Shown here piece by piece: positions 17,136 to 25,450 of a stretch of 64,000 bases of DNA (position 1 is its first letter; each line of letters begins with the position of its first letter). The stretch is taken from positions 1-64,000 of the forward strand of contig JAEWXD010000002.1 in assembly GCA_023396045.1 (NCBI GenBank), in the 5' to 3' direction. The position numbers were made by a program, and so were the translations under genes. This stretch comes from Bacillota bacterium. Its GTDB lineage: Bacteria > Bacillota > Clostridia > Christensenellales > Aristaeellaceae. Below the pieces are notes generated by a model. The model did not search any database and had not been told where the DNA came from. It saw only the letters and a list, made by a program, of their open reading frames with translations.

Positions 17136-17881
17136 AAGTAATTATTGTAGAAGACGAAGTGATGATTCGCAACGGGCTTGCTTGCACATTACCTTGGCAA
17201 GCCATGAACTGTATTGTAGTAGATATTGCCAAAGATGGCGAAGAAGGCCTTCAAAAAATTATGGAGCATAAGCCTGATATTATACTAAGCGATATACAAA
17301 TGCCAAAGTGCAACGGTTTGGAAATGGTAGAAAGGGCGCAAAAACAGGGTTATGTTTTTCACACCATATTCTTAACCAGCTATTCTGATTTTAACTATGC
17401 TAAAAAAGCCATTGACCTGCAATGTGCGCAATATTTACTAAAACCGCTTAACGAGGCAGAATTGGCAGCTGTAGTACAAAAAATTCAAGAACAACAAAGC
17501 CTTACCCCAACAAACAATTCTACATTATTGCCGCTGGAACAGGATTATGAACATTTTATGCAATACAGCGGCAACCTGTATGTACAAAAATGTTTACAAT
17601 ATATTCAGTTGCATTATATCGGCAAATGCAATATTGCCCATATTGCAGATACTTTAAAAATCAGCAGCAGTTATCTGAGCCGTAAGCTAAAAGAAGAATT
17701 ACACTATGGATTTTTAGATATTGTATCCATAGTACGGCTATACCACGCCTTGCAACTATTAAAGCAACAAAGCTATAAAATTTATGAAATTGCAGAGCAA
17801 TGCGGTTTTAATGACTATAAGCATTTTTGCATTGTGTTTAAAAAATACATGCAATGTAGCCCCAGCAAATTTAAAATATGA
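17129..17881 (+). CDS. AraC-type response regulator, YesN type
   Basis: The 250-residue protein is the partner of the kinase just upstream. The receiver domain (about 1-120) has the acidic pocket VEDE, the phosphoacceptor Asp near residue 53 in LSDIQMP, TSYSDF near residue 88 and the conserved Lys in YLLKPL. A C-terminal AraC-type double helix-turn-helix (about 155-250) contains ISSSYLSRKLKEEL and EIAEQCGFNDYKHFCIVFKK. This type of regulator generally binds paired direct repeats; the CAGAATTT repeats at 11536-11563 are the obvious target. A terminator follows directly. Confidence 0.92.
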   Translation: MLKVIIVEDEVMIRNGLACTLPWQAMNCIVVDIAKDGEEGLQKIMEHKPDIILSDIQMPKCNGLEMVERAQKQGYVFHTIFLTSYSDFNYAKKAIDLQCAQYLLKPLNEAELAAVVQKIQEQQSLTPTNNSTLLPLEQDYEHFMQYSGNLYVQKCLQYIQLHYIGKCNIAHIADTLKISSSYLSRKLKEELHYGFLDIVSIVRLYHALQLLKQQSYKIYEIAEQCGFNDYKHFCIVFKKYMQCSPSKFKI

Positions 17882-17914
17882 ATCCCTTTACTTTTCAGTA
17901 GAGGGATGTTTTTT
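17882..17914 (+). terminator. Terminator after the two-component system
   Basis: Stem ATCCCT-TACT (17882-17892) pairs with AGTA-AGGGAT (17897-17907) around TTTC and is followed by six T. Confidence 0.85.
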
Positions 17915-18067
17915 ACCGCCGGCTTCATATATAACAATCAAAAATCAAATACCGGCAATTACATACTACAATATAAAAACATTTTACCACCCGATTTGCA
18001 CACCCGTTTTTCAAACACAATATAAACAGGGTATTTACTGCAACACTTCAATATTACAACAAAAAGC

Positions 18068-18130
18068 CCTTTGCAAGTACATTTTGCAAAGGACTATGTT
18101 TTTTAAAAATAAAAAAAGCACAAAGTGCTT
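18068..18130 (-). terminator. Tandem terminators of the tRNA cluster
   Basis: On the minus strand a hairpin AAGCAC/GTGCTT (18116-18130) runs into TTTTTTTATTTTT. A second hairpin (18068-18076 with 18084-18092, CCTTTGCAA/TTGCAAAGG) follows and leads into GGGCTTTTTG. Confidence 0.8.
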
Positions 18131-18133
18131 ATA

Positions 18134-18207
<74 letters not shown>

Positions 18208-18239
18208 ATGCTGCACCAATGCTAACATAGATACAAAAA

Positions 18240-18315
18240 TGGAGCGGTAGACGAGATTCGAACTCGCGACATCCACCTTGGCAAGGTGGCACTCTACCAG
18301 CTGAGCTACTACCGC
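18240..18315 (-). tRNA. tRNA-Gly (anticodon GCC)
   Basis: Complete cloverleaf with acceptor GCGGTAG paired to CTACCGC, anticodon stem CCACC/GGTGG with GCC in the loop, TΨC loop TTCGAAT and encoded CCA. The second glycine tRNA of the cluster. Confidence 0.95.
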
Positions 18316-18321
18316 ATATGT

Positions 18322-18405
18322 TGGTGCGGGCGAAGAGACTTGAACTCCCACGTTTTACAACACTAGATCCTAAGTCTAGCGCGTCTGCCATTCCGCCACG
18401 CCCGC
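18322..18405 (-). tRNA. tRNA-Leu (anticodon TAG)
   Basis: Class II tRNA of 84 bases with a long variable arm (TGTTGTAAAACG region), acceptor GCGGGCG/CGCCCGC, anticodon loop CTTAGGA and encoded CCA. Confidence 0.95.
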
Positions 18406-18414
18406 AAAAAAAGA

Positions 18415-18490
18415 TGGTGATCCATCGGAGATTCGAACTCCGGACACCTTGATTAAAAGTCAAGTGCTCTACCGACTGAGCTAATGGATC
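18415..18490 (-). tRNA. tRNA-Lys (anticodon TTT)
   Basis: Acceptor GATCCAT/ATGGATC, anticodon stem CTTGA/TCAAG with loop CTTTTAA, TΨC stem CGGAG/CTCCG and encoded CCA. Confidence 0.95.
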
Positions 18491-18497
18491 ATGTGAT

Positions 18498-18572
18498 TGG
18501 CAGGGGTAGCAGGATTTGAACCTACGAGTGCGAGAGTCAAAGTCTCGTGCCTTACCGCTTGGCTATACCCCT
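18498..18572 (-). tRNA. tRNA-Gln (anticodon TTG)
   Basis: Acceptor AGGGGTA/TACCCCT, anticodon stem CGAGA/TCTCG with TTG in the loop, discriminator G and encoded CCA. Confidence 0.95.
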
Positions 18573-18595
18573 ATGAATAGCATATGGAATTAAAA

Positions 18596-18671
18596 TGGGG
18601 TGAGTAGTGGGACTTGAACCCACGACATCCAGAGCCACAATCTGGCGCTCTACCACTGAACTATACCCACC
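18596..18671 (-). tRNA. tRNA-His (anticodon GTG)
   Basis: Acceptor GTGGGTA/TACTCAC with an extra 5' G (complement of 18671) opposite discriminator C73, the identity mark of tRNA-His. Anticodon stem CCAGA/TCTGG holds GTG. CCA is encoded. Confidence 0.95.
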
Positions 18672-18672
18672 A

Positions 18673-18749
<77 letters not shown>

Positions 18750-18803
18750 ATAAGGAACGACCTAACATTCCGTGTAACACGAACATCGTGCTGACAAGTA
18801 AAG

Positions 18804-18832
18804 ATATTATCACATTGTTCGTGTTGTGTCAA
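18804..18832 (-). promoter_or_regulatory. Promoter of the tRNA cluster
   Basis: On the minus strand TTGACA (complement of 18827-18832), a 17-base spacer and TAATAT (complement of 18804-18809), about 55 bases before the first tRNA. No other promoter is seen within the cluster. Confidence 0.85.
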
Positions 18833-18894
18833 GTATTTTTTATAGTTTTTTATAAAAATAATCAAAAAATATTCTGCTATTTATAGGCGTACTC

Positions 18895-18932
18895 CACAAA
18901 GGCTGTAAATACAGTGCTTCACAGCCTTTGTG
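18895..18932 (-). terminator. Inverted repeat after the cyclophilin gene
   Basis: Perfect 12-base arms CACAAAGGCTGT and ACAGCCTTTGTG around a 14-base loop, 8 bases beyond the cyclophilin stop. The T-run lies before, not after, the stem on the minus strand, so termination efficiency is uncertain. Confidence 0.5.
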
Positions 18933-18939
18933 AAAAAAA

Positions 18940-19551
18940 TTATTGTTCCAATTCGTCTAACTCTGCAAGCTCTACACCCATAGTGTCTACTACAATTTTT
19001 TCAATCACAGGGGGATTAATGGGCCTATCCATTGCACCGGTAGGAAGCTTTGCCATAGCGTCTACTACATCCATACCTTCTACCACTCTACCAAAGGCAG
19101 CGTACTGCCCATCTAAAAACTGGCTGTCTTCATGAACAATAAAAAATTGAGAACCTGCACTGTTAGGCTCGTTGGTTCTTGCCCAAGAAATAACTCCACG
19201 CATATGGCTCAAAGGATTCTTAAAACCATTGCTTGCAAATTCACCTGTTATAGCATAGCCGGGGCCACCTGTGCCTTGCCCCAAGGGGTCGCCGCCTTGC
19301 ACCATAAAGCCTTTGATAATGCGGTGAAAAATAACATCTTTATAAAAATCCTTTTGTGCCAAACTTACAAAATTGGCAACCGATTGGGGCGCAATTTGCG
19401 GGTATAAGTCCAGCACGATATCCCCCATATCTTTGATGGTGATGGTTGCTCTGATTGTTACCTCTTCTTTAGGCACTAATTCTGTATTTTCTGCCAATGC
19501 AAAAGAGAACAATAAACCTACACAAAGGAATACGCCGAGTAATTTTTTCAT
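18940..19551 (-). CDS. Exported cyclophilin-type peptidyl-prolyl isomerase
   Basis: The 203-residue product is a secreted prolyl isomerase that assists protein folding outside the membrane. GGAGGT at 19561-19566 (complement) fixes the start at 19551. A signal peptide ends in SFALA before ENTELVP, with no lipobox, unlike the lipid-anchored cyclophilins of many Firmicutes. The fold is clear from FHRIIKGFMVQGGDP near residue 85, GTGGPGYAITGEF, HMRGVISWART, NSAGSQFFI near residue 140 and YAAFGRVVEGMDVV. It has its own transcription unit between the tRNA genes and the divergent lysC. Confidence 0.93.
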   Translation of the reverse strand: MKKLLGVFLCVGLLFSFALAENTELVPKEEVTIRATITIKDMGDIVLDLYPQIAPQSVANFVSLAQKDFYKDVIFHRIIKGFMVQGGDPLGQGTGGPGYAITGEFASNGFKNPLSHMRGVISWARTNEPNSAGSQFFIVHEDSQFLDGQYAAFGRVVEGMDVVDAMAKLPTGAMDRPINPPVIEKIVVDTMGVELAELDELEQ

Positions 19552-19694
19552 AATACATAACCTCCATTCTTTGCTATTATAACACAGTCCATGGCTGTTG
19601 AAACGCAAAAACACAGCTCATGTGTAACAAGATAAGCTTCTTTTGTAAAAAGTGCAAAAATTGGCTTTTATACAACTGTATTTGTTACAAAAAA

Positions 19695-19723
19695 TTGACG
19701 AAGCGCACAAAATGTTGTAAAAT
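19695..19723 (+). promoter_or_regulatory. Promoter of the lysC-sigma-division gene run
   Basis: TTGACG at 19695-19700, a 17-base spacer and TAAAAT at 19718-19723, 38 bases before the lysC start. The short leader leaves no room for a lysine riboswitch. Confidence 0.75.
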
Positions 19724-19761
19724 ACATTCGTTTATTATACGCATTTGTAGGAGGAATTCGT

Positions 19762-21081
19762 TTGGCTTGTATTGTTGCAAAATTTGGTGGTAGCTCACTT
19801 GCCAATGCGGCACAGTTTCAAAAGGTAAAGCATATACTTTCCTTAGACAAGCGCCGTTTATTTATTGTGCCCAGTGCACCCGGCAAACGTTTTGCAGGCG
19901 ATAGCAAAGTAACGGATTTACTTTTACACTGCTATGCCTTACACCAAAATGGCGAAAACATTGAAGCTTGCTTTGCAGAAATAGAGCAGCGTTTTTTGGA
20001 AATAGCCAAAGACCTTGGCTTGCATTCCGCCATTAAGCAGGAACTTGCCACTGTAAAGCGAAACCTTCTCAACGGTGCAAGCAAAATGTATGTAGAAAGT
20101 CGCGGCGAATACCTCAACGGTATATTGCTTGCTGAATACTTAGGCTATACATTTTTTGACCCCAGCAATGCCATCTATTTTTTTGACAATGGTAAGTATG
20201 ATAGCGAACTGAGCAACCGTATGCTTGCTGAAGCCCTTTCTACATTAGAAAACGCAGTTATCCCCGGCTTTTATGGCAGAAAACAAAACGGAGATATTCA
20301 AACCTTCTCTCGTGGGGGGAGCGATATTACTGGCGCAGTAGTTGCAAGAGCATTGTGCGCTGATGTATACGAAAACTGGACCGATGTGAGCGGTTTCTTA
20401 ATGGCAGACCCCGGTATTGTAGAAAATCCATTAGAAATTATGGAGCTAAGCTACAAAGAATTGCGTGAGCTATATTACATGGGAGCAAATGTATTGCATG
20501 CCGATGCCATATACCCCGTGCAAAGAGCCTGTATATCCACCAATATACGCAACACCAATTTGCCCGAACACCCCGGCACTTTAATATTGCATTCCGCGCA
20601 AGAAAAGAAAAAACGCAGAATTATTACCGGTATCGGTGGCAAGGCCGGCTTTGGTATGATCAATATAGAAAAATCTATGATGCACCATGAAATCGGTTTT
20701 GTTATGCGCTCTATGCAAGCACTGTATGAATACCAAATTCCTTGCGAGCACATGCCCAGCAGTATAGACAGCATTAGCTTTGTTGTAGATGACACCTTGC
20801 TCTGCGAAAAACAAAATGCGCTTTCTGTGCGTTTACAAGAATTGGTGCAAGCCGATAAAATTACCGTGTTGCATGATGTAGCGTTGCTTTCCATTGTGGC
20901 AAGCGAGCAAATACAAGAACCCGAAAATTACGGCAAAATATTTAAGGCCTTAGAACAAAACCATATCCCCGTGCTTTGTGTAAGCCAAGCCGGTACATCC
21001 CTCAGCACCGTAATAGGTGTGCCTGCACAGCACTATAAAAATGCAATACGTGCAATTTATAAAGAATATATGGGCGTTTAA
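19762..21081 (+). CDS. lysC: Aspartate kinase
   Basis: This 439-residue enzyme phosphorylates aspartate, the first step to lysine, threonine and methionine (and diaminopimelate). It starts with TTG at 19762, 7 bases after AGGAGG. Motifs are KFGGSSLANA at the N-terminus, SAPGKR near residue 37, TFSRGGSDITGAV near residue 185 and the C-terminal ACT pair (about 300-439) with ISFVVDD and CVSQAGTSLSTVIGV, where feedback inhibitors bind in the family. It is the monofunctional form. No other lysine or threonine gene is adjacent; the sigma and division genes follow closely, so it may head their operon. Confidence 0.93.
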   Translation: MACIVAKFGGSSLANAAQFQKVKHILSLDKRRLFIVPSAPGKRFAGDSKVTDLLLHCYALHQNGENIEACFAEIEQRFLEIAKDLGLHSAIKQELATVKRNLLNGASKMYVESRGEYLNGILLAEYLGYTFFDPSNAIYFFDNGKYDSELSNRMLAEALSTLENAVIPGFYGRKQNGDIQTFSRGGSDITGAVVARALCADVYENWTDVSGFLMADPGIVENPLEIMELSYKELRELYYMGANVLHADAIYPVQRACISTNIRNTNLPEHPGTLILHSAQEKKKRRIITGIGGKAGFGMINIEKSMMHHEIGFVMRSMQALYEYQIPCEHMPSSIDSISFVVDDTLLCEKQNALSVRLQELVQADKITVLHDVALLSIVASEQIQEPENYGKIFKALEQNHIPVLCVSQAGTSLSTVIGVPAQHYKNAIRAIYKEYMGV

Positions 21082-21100
21082 AACCCAATTGGAGTAAACT

Positions 21101-21493
21101 ATGGAATATAATGATAGAATTTTTAGAATGAGTATACCCGCGTTAGAGGAATTTACCTGCGTTGCCAGCAATGCCATTAAAGGTGCGCTTTGTAGCTTTG
21201 GTATCGCCTTGGATATTTTGGATGATGTATGCATTGCAAGCAAAGAAGCCATTTACAGTTTGCGTAACCAAGTTGCCAAAGCAGACAATATTCAAATTGA
21301 ATGTACCCATGTAGACAAAGGCTTTATTGTAGAGTTTACCTCTCTTTCTGCCCATGTACGCGAACACTGCAATTGTTGCGACAACGATCTAACCCGTGGT
21401 ATTTTAGAAACCTTGATACCCAAATGCAATATACTGTGCGATGAACGCGGTATTTTTTGCATAACATTTTTCTTCCCAAACACTGAGGCGTAA
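21101..21493 (+). CDS. Anti-sigma-factor-like protein with a degenerate ATPase fold
   Basis: The 130-residue product resembles SpoIIAB/RsbW switch kinases in length and order. ASKEAIYSLRNQ near residues 46-57 corresponds to the N-box, but the key Asn position is Ser, and no DxGxG ATP motif follows. The late LTRGILETLIPKCNI segment matches the G2-box region of that family. It starts with ATG after TGGAG and ends two bases before a SigB/SigF-type sigma gene, an order found in partner-switch operons. I infer that it binds the sigma factor, probably without kinase activity. No antagonist gene (SpoIIAA/RsbV) is adjacent. HCNCC near residue 92 could bind metal or sense redox state. Confidence 0.6.
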   Translation: MEYNDRIFRMSIPALEEFTCVASNAIKGALCSFGIALDILDDVCIASKEAIYSLRNQVAKADNIQIECTHVDKGFIVEFTSLSAHVREHCNCCDNDLTRGILETLIPKCNILCDERGIFCITFFFPNTEA

Positions 21494-21495
21494 AA

Positions 21496-22233
21496 ATGAC
21501 ACAAGATACACTGCAAAAGCTGTTGGTTCAATATGCAAAACAGCCAAGCCCTGACCTGTTGGAAAGTTTAACAGAGGGTTTTATTGGTATACCCAAAGCC
21601 ATTGCAGCAAAATTTACCGGCCATGGTATAGAATATGATGATTTGTTGCAAGTAGGAAGCATTGCCCTTATGAAGGCTATACAGCGTTTTGACCCCGGCA
21701 TGGGTTATAAATTCATTACCTACGCTACGCCTACCATTGTTGGCGACCTGCGCAACTTTATTAGGGATAAAAGCAATTTAATCAAAGCCAGCAGAAGTAC
21801 CAAGAACCTGCTTTATAATATGAATAAAGTGAAGGATCACTTTGTACAAGAAAACTACCGTGAACCAAACTTGCAAGAGCTTGCAGAACTGATGCAGGTG
21901 GATAAAAACGAACTGATGGAGGCTTTGCTTGCGCAAAATTCTACCAATGTAAGTAGCTTAGATGCCAGCATAGATGATGAAAGCAGCGACAGCTTGTCTG
22001 CTTTTATCGGCTATGAGGAGCAAGGCTATATCAATATAGAAAATGAAGGCCTTATGGAATGGATCAAAAGCCACACCAGTAGCCAGGAATTTCAACTTTT
22101 GCAATACCGCTTTATGCACAACCTAAGCCAAAGAGATACCGCAAAATTGCTCAAGGTTTCTCAAATGCAAGTGAGCAGATTAGAAAAGCGTATTTTTTTA
22201 AGGTTGCGAGAACATATTAACGAAATACAATAA
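21496..22233 (+). CDS. RNA polymerase sigma factor, SigB/SigF/SigG type
   Basis: The 245-residue product is a group 3 sigma-70 factor. Region 2 contains YDDLLQVGSIALMKAIQRFD near residues 46-65 and YKFITYATPTIVGDLRNFIRD (promoter melting and -10 recognition); region 3 spans about 95-160; region 4 near 190-240 ends with SQRDTAKLLKVSQMQVSRLEKR, the -35-binding helix-turn-helix. GAGG at 21485-21488 gives the start. It follows a SpoIIAB-like gene and precedes the sepF-divIVA cluster. SpoIIAC (SigF), SigG and SigB cannot be told apart safely here; absence of spoIIAA argues against a standard sporulation spoIIA operon. Confidence 0.9.
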   Translation: MTQDTLQKLLVQYAKQPSPDLLESLTEGFIGIPKAIAAKFTGHGIEYDDLLQVGSIALMKAIQRFDPGMGYKFITYATPTIVGDLRNFIRDKSNLIKASRSTKNLLYNMNKVKDHFVQENYREPNLQELAELMQVDKNELMEALLAQNSTNVSSLDASIDDESSDSLSAFIGYEEQGYINIENEGLMEWIKSHTSSQEFQLLQYRFMHNLSQRDTAKLLKVSQMQVSRLEKRIFLRLREHINEIQ

Positions 22234-22242
22234 GGGGAATAC

Positions 22243-23832
22243 ATGTTTAAATTTGGTAAAAAAAAGCAAAATCAAAGCGCTATGCCTGCGCCTTCTTTTG
22301 CACCCAATACACACACCCCTTTTACACAAAAGCAAGGGTTTGGTACAGCGCAACAAATACCCATCATGCCTACACCCCCTGCCAATAACCCTTTTGTAAA
22401 CAATCCTTTTATGCAAGGGCAAGCGATGCCAAATGCTATGCCCGGGCATGCTGTGCCACCTATGGCAAACATGCAAGGTAGCATGCCGCCTATACAGAAC
22501 GCAGCAAATATTGCGCCACCTTTTATGCCACAAGGTGCCGTACCCAACTCCCCTTTTGCAATGCCTGCTACACCTGCACCACCCGTACAACACCCCCCTG
22601 TGCAAGAGCCACAACCTATGCCTGTGCCAAGGTACTATAAGAAGCCTACTTCACCTTGGGTGCGTTTGTTAAGCGTAATGCTTATGATTTCTGCATTGGG
22701 CTTTTTAAGCTATTACGTGTATAGAATGATTGTACCTGCCGGCGACCAATATGCCACCGTGCAAAAGGCAAGCTACGGCCAAAGCTATGATGGGCAAGTG
22801 CTCATTATACGGGATGAAGTGGTGTTTGATGATGAAGGTATTACCGATATAGAATATATTTCCAAAGAGGGTAGCCAAATTGGCTTAACAGAGCTGGTTG
22901 CCCACGTATATACCTCCGGTTACAGCGACAGAGAACGTAGAGCACTACAAAACTTTCGCGACCAAATCAAACGCTACCAAATAGAGCTGTTAACCACAGA
23001 AAGTACATTTGACCAAAAAATGAACCGTTTGGTAGGCGATGTAAATGCCCGTGCCTTAGAAGTGCGCAATATTGTACAAGGTGAAAAAGGCAATATGGTG
23101 AACCTGGAAAAAGACCTTGCAGCCTCTTTACAGGCACGCCAAGACTATTTTAGAGAAAAATACGCCGAAGACCAACGCTTGAGTCGTTTGTATGATGATG
23201 AAACCACCCAGCTGAAACGTATAGAAAGTTGGAAAAAACAAAACAACAGCAATGTTGCCGGCACTTTGAGCTTTTATACCGACGGCTATGAATATGGCTT
23301 ACAGATCGGCGAAATAGAAAACTACTCTCCCTCTTACGTGCAAAGGCTAATCAACGGTCAAAAACCGGAAGAAAGTGCCGGCCGCAGGGGTAAGAGCGAT
23401 ATTTATCGCATTGTGCGCAGCAATGAATGGTATGCGCTGATGATTATACAAAACAGCACATGGAACCCTGTGCAAAACAGTGTATTAGACCTTACCTTGC
23501 ACCAATTCAGTGATATTAGCGTACAAGCTACCATTGTAAGTTTTGCAAGAACCGGTAACCAATTGTTATTGCGTTTGCGTGTAAATTCCGATATTAACCC
23601 AATTTTATATACCCGTAACAGTAAGGCGCGCATAGGGCAATATGCTTCCGCATTGGCAGTACCCAACCGTGCCATTCACGAACAAGACGGAACCACCGGT
23701 GTAGTGGTTGTAGCAGACACTAAAAAACTCTTTGTGCCTTGCGAAATTATACAAAAACAAGATGGCCTTACATTTATTAGGCCACAGCACAACAACACCT
23801 TATTTGAAGGGCAAAGCATATTATTGTTTTAG
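22243..23832 (+). CDS. HlyD-like membrane protein of the division cluster
   Basis: The 529-residue product is an adaptor-like membrane protein that is found next to yggS-sepF in many Clostridia. The first 130 residues are cytoplasmic and of low complexity (Pro, Met, Asn, Ala, Gln). One membrane helix lies at about 143-163 (LLSVMLMISALGFLSYYVY). The external part has a helical region (about 225-320) rich in Arg, Glu and Gln, followed by a beta-rich section with VVADTKKLFVPCEII near the end, as in HlyD-type hairpins. AAGGGGAA gives the start. Its function is not established; position suggests a link to division or envelope assembly. Confidence 0.75.
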   Translation: MFKFGKKKQNQSAMPAPSFAPNTHTPFTQKQGFGTAQQIPIMPTPPANNPFVNNPFMQGQAMPNAMPGHAVPPMANMQGSMPPIQNAANIAPPFMPQGAVPNSPFAMPATPAPPVQHPPVQEPQPMPVPRYYKKPTSPWVRLLSVMLMISALGFLSYYVYRMIVPAGDQYATVQKASYGQSYDGQVLIIRDEVVFDDEGITDIEYISKEGSQIGLTELVAHVYTSGYSDRERRALQNFRDQIKRYQIELLTTESTFDQKMNRLVGDVNARALEVRNIVQGEKGNMVNLEKDLAASLQARQDYFREKYAEDQRLSRLYDDETTQLKRIESWKKQNNSNVAGTLSFYTDGYEYGLQIGEIENYSPSYVQRLINGQKPEESAGRRGKSDIYRIVRSNEWYALMIIQNSTWNPVQNSVLDLTLHQFSDISVQATIVSFARTGNQLLLRLRVNSDINPILYTRNSKARIGQYASALAVPNRAIHEQDGTTGVVVVADTKKLFVPCEIIQKQDGLTFIRPQHNNTLFEGQSILLF

Positions 23833-23839
23833 AGGCAGT

Positions 23840-24517
23840 ATGACACATGAAGAACTAAGCGTGCGCCTGCAAAATATACAGGCAGATATACAGCGTTTGG
23901 CTTGGGATGCCAAGCAAACACAGTTGGTTGCCGTAAGCAAAACGGTAGATGCCGCCACCACCAACATGCTCTGTGAGCACGGGCAGTTTTTAATAGGTGA
24001 AAACCGTGTACAAGTAATTCAACAAAAACTCCCTAACTTAGACAAACGGCTACAATTACACTTTATTGGGCGTTTGCAAACAAATAAAATTAGGTATATA
24101 ATAAAAGATGTATCTTTATTTCATTCTATAGATAGGCCGCATTTGGCAGAAGAATTGAATGCTGTAGCTTTGCAAAACAATCTTTGTAAAGATGTATTAT
24201 TGCAAGTAAACATAGGGGAAGAAAAACAAAAAGCCGGCTTTGCCAAAGAAGAAGTGATAGACTTTTTGCAAAAAGCAAGCCAATACAATGGCCTGCACTT
24301 CCGTGGGCTGATGGCTATTTTACCCTTTATAGAAAACGAAATAGAGCTTGCCACATATTTTAAACAAATGCGCCAGCTATTTGACCATATCAAAGAATTG
24401 GCACCCAATAATGTAGACATGCACTTTTTATCCATGGGTATGACCCACGATTATAGCATTGCCTTACAAGAAGGCGCAAATATGCTAAGAATAGGATCGG
24501 CAATTTTTCATGAGTAG
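23840..24517 (+). CDS. yggS: PLP homeostasis protein YggS/PROSC
   Basis: The 225-residue product belongs to the PLP-binding YggS/PROSC family, which keeps vitamin B6 pools balanced and has no known enzyme activity. The PLP lysine lies in LVAVSKTVDA near residue 35. Further family motifs are IGENRVQV near residue 57, LHFIGRLQTNKIRYI near residue 80, LLQVNIGEEKQKAGF near residue 124 and the C-terminal FLSMGMTHDYSIAL and MLRIGSAIF. The start at 23840 follows AGAGG; the frame is open further upstream, but that would overlap the previous gene. The end overlaps a possible ATG of sepF. Confidence 0.93.
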   Translation: MTHEELSVRLQNIQADIQRLAWDAKQTQLVAVSKTVDAATTNMLCEHGQFLIGENRVQVIQQKLPNLDKRLQLHFIGRLQTNKIRYIIKDVSLFHSIDRPHLAEELNAVALQNNLCKDVLLQVNIGEEKQKAGFAKEEVIDFLQKASQYNGLHFRGLMAILPFIENEIELATYFKQMRQLFDHIKELAPNNVDMHFLSMGMTHDYSIALQEGANMLRIGSAIFHE

Positions 24518-24527
24518 GAGATCACAA

Positions 24528-25442
24528 GTGGAACAACAATATAATCCAATGTATGCACAACAAAACGCATACCCCAACGGCTATGCGCAAGCAAATCCCT
24601 ATGGAATGCCCGAGCAAGCCTATCCCGGTGCCCCATACAATACAGGCCAAGCCAATGCGCCCTATGCACCCGGTTATGACCAAATGCAGCAAGCACCCGT
24701 TCAAAATAACGGCTATGATTATATGCAGCAAGCACAAAATGCAGGTATGGATTATAACCAAGCCTACGGCAATGCAGAATATGCTAACCCTATGTATGCA
24801 AACCCTGCCTATAAGCCTATGGCAAGACATAGCGCAAACCAAGGCAACCGTTTTGCAGGCATAAAAGATGGTGTAAAGTCGTTGCCGAACAAAATGAGTG
24901 AGGGTTTGAAATCCTTTTTTGCCAAGTTCAAAAAAGAAAGCCCTGCACCAAATGCAAATACCTATATGCAAGAGGCCTATATACAAACACAAATACCTGT
25001 GCAAGCGCCTTTTACACCTGCACCACAATACGCCTATGCAGATAACAGCAACATGCCTGCTGTTGATAATACACAGGAAATCTTTCCCACCACAGAAATT
25101 ATTATTACCCAAAGTGCAAAAGATTGCCCCGATATGATTCGCAGGTTAAACAATCCATTTATTTCTATTGTGAATATGGAAGAATTACCCGAAGATGAAT
25201 ATCGTATTGCGTACAACATTTTGCTTGGTGCCAAATTGGCCTTGCGCTATAATTTATTTAAATGTGGCCGTGGCATCTTCTTGTTAGCACCCGGCAAAGT
25301 AACCATCGGTATGAACGAGGTAACACGAGGCATTGTAGAAAAACTAAGCCGTGAAAACGCACCTTATACACAACAAGCAAGGTACTACGAACCAAACACC
25401 AATGCTTACCCACGTTCTGGCAGCTTTGGTGCTTACAGATAG
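24528..25442 (+). CDS. sepF: SepF cell division protein with a long N-terminal extension
   Basis: SepF tethers FtsZ to the membrane and bundles it. The C-terminal SepF core (about 180-280) contains PDMIRRLNNPFISIVNMEEL, ILLGAKLALRYNLFKCGRGIFLLAPGKVTI. Usual SepF proteins have about 150-190 residues with the amphipathic membrane helix at the very N-terminus; this one has 304. The first 100 residues are rich in Tyr, Asn, Gln, Pro and Ala, and an amphipathic segment (GVKSLPNKMSEGLKSFFAKF) comes only at about 113-133. GTG at 24528 is the best start (AGGAG 7 bases before); ATG at 24510 would overlap yggS and lacks a site. Operon neighbours are the usual ones. Confidence 0.88.
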   Translation: MEQQYNPMYAQQNAYPNGYAQANPYGMPEQAYPGAPYNTGQANAPYAPGYDQMQQAPVQNNGYDYMQQAQNAGMDYNQAYGNAEYANPMYANPAYKPMARHSANQGNRFAGIKDGVKSLPNKMSEGLKSFFAKFKKESPAPNANTYMQEAYIQTQIPVQAPFTPAPQYAYADNSNMPAVDNTQEIFPTTEIIITQSAKDCPDMIRRLNNPFISIVNMEELPEDEYRIAYNILLGAKLALRYNLFKCGRGIFLLAPGKVTIGMNEVTRGIVEKLSRENAPYTQQARYYEPNTNAYPRSGSFGAYR

Positions 25443-25450
25443 GAGCCGAT

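Noticed and set aside
19552..19761. Search for a lysine riboswitch before lysC.
   Set aside because: The promoter lies only 38 bases before the start codon, so there is no room for an L-box leader.
22272..22614. Minus-strand frames rich in Cys, Gly and Ile opposite the HlyD-like head.
   Set aside because: They mirror the low-complexity Pro/Met/Asn codons on the plus strand and lack start signals.
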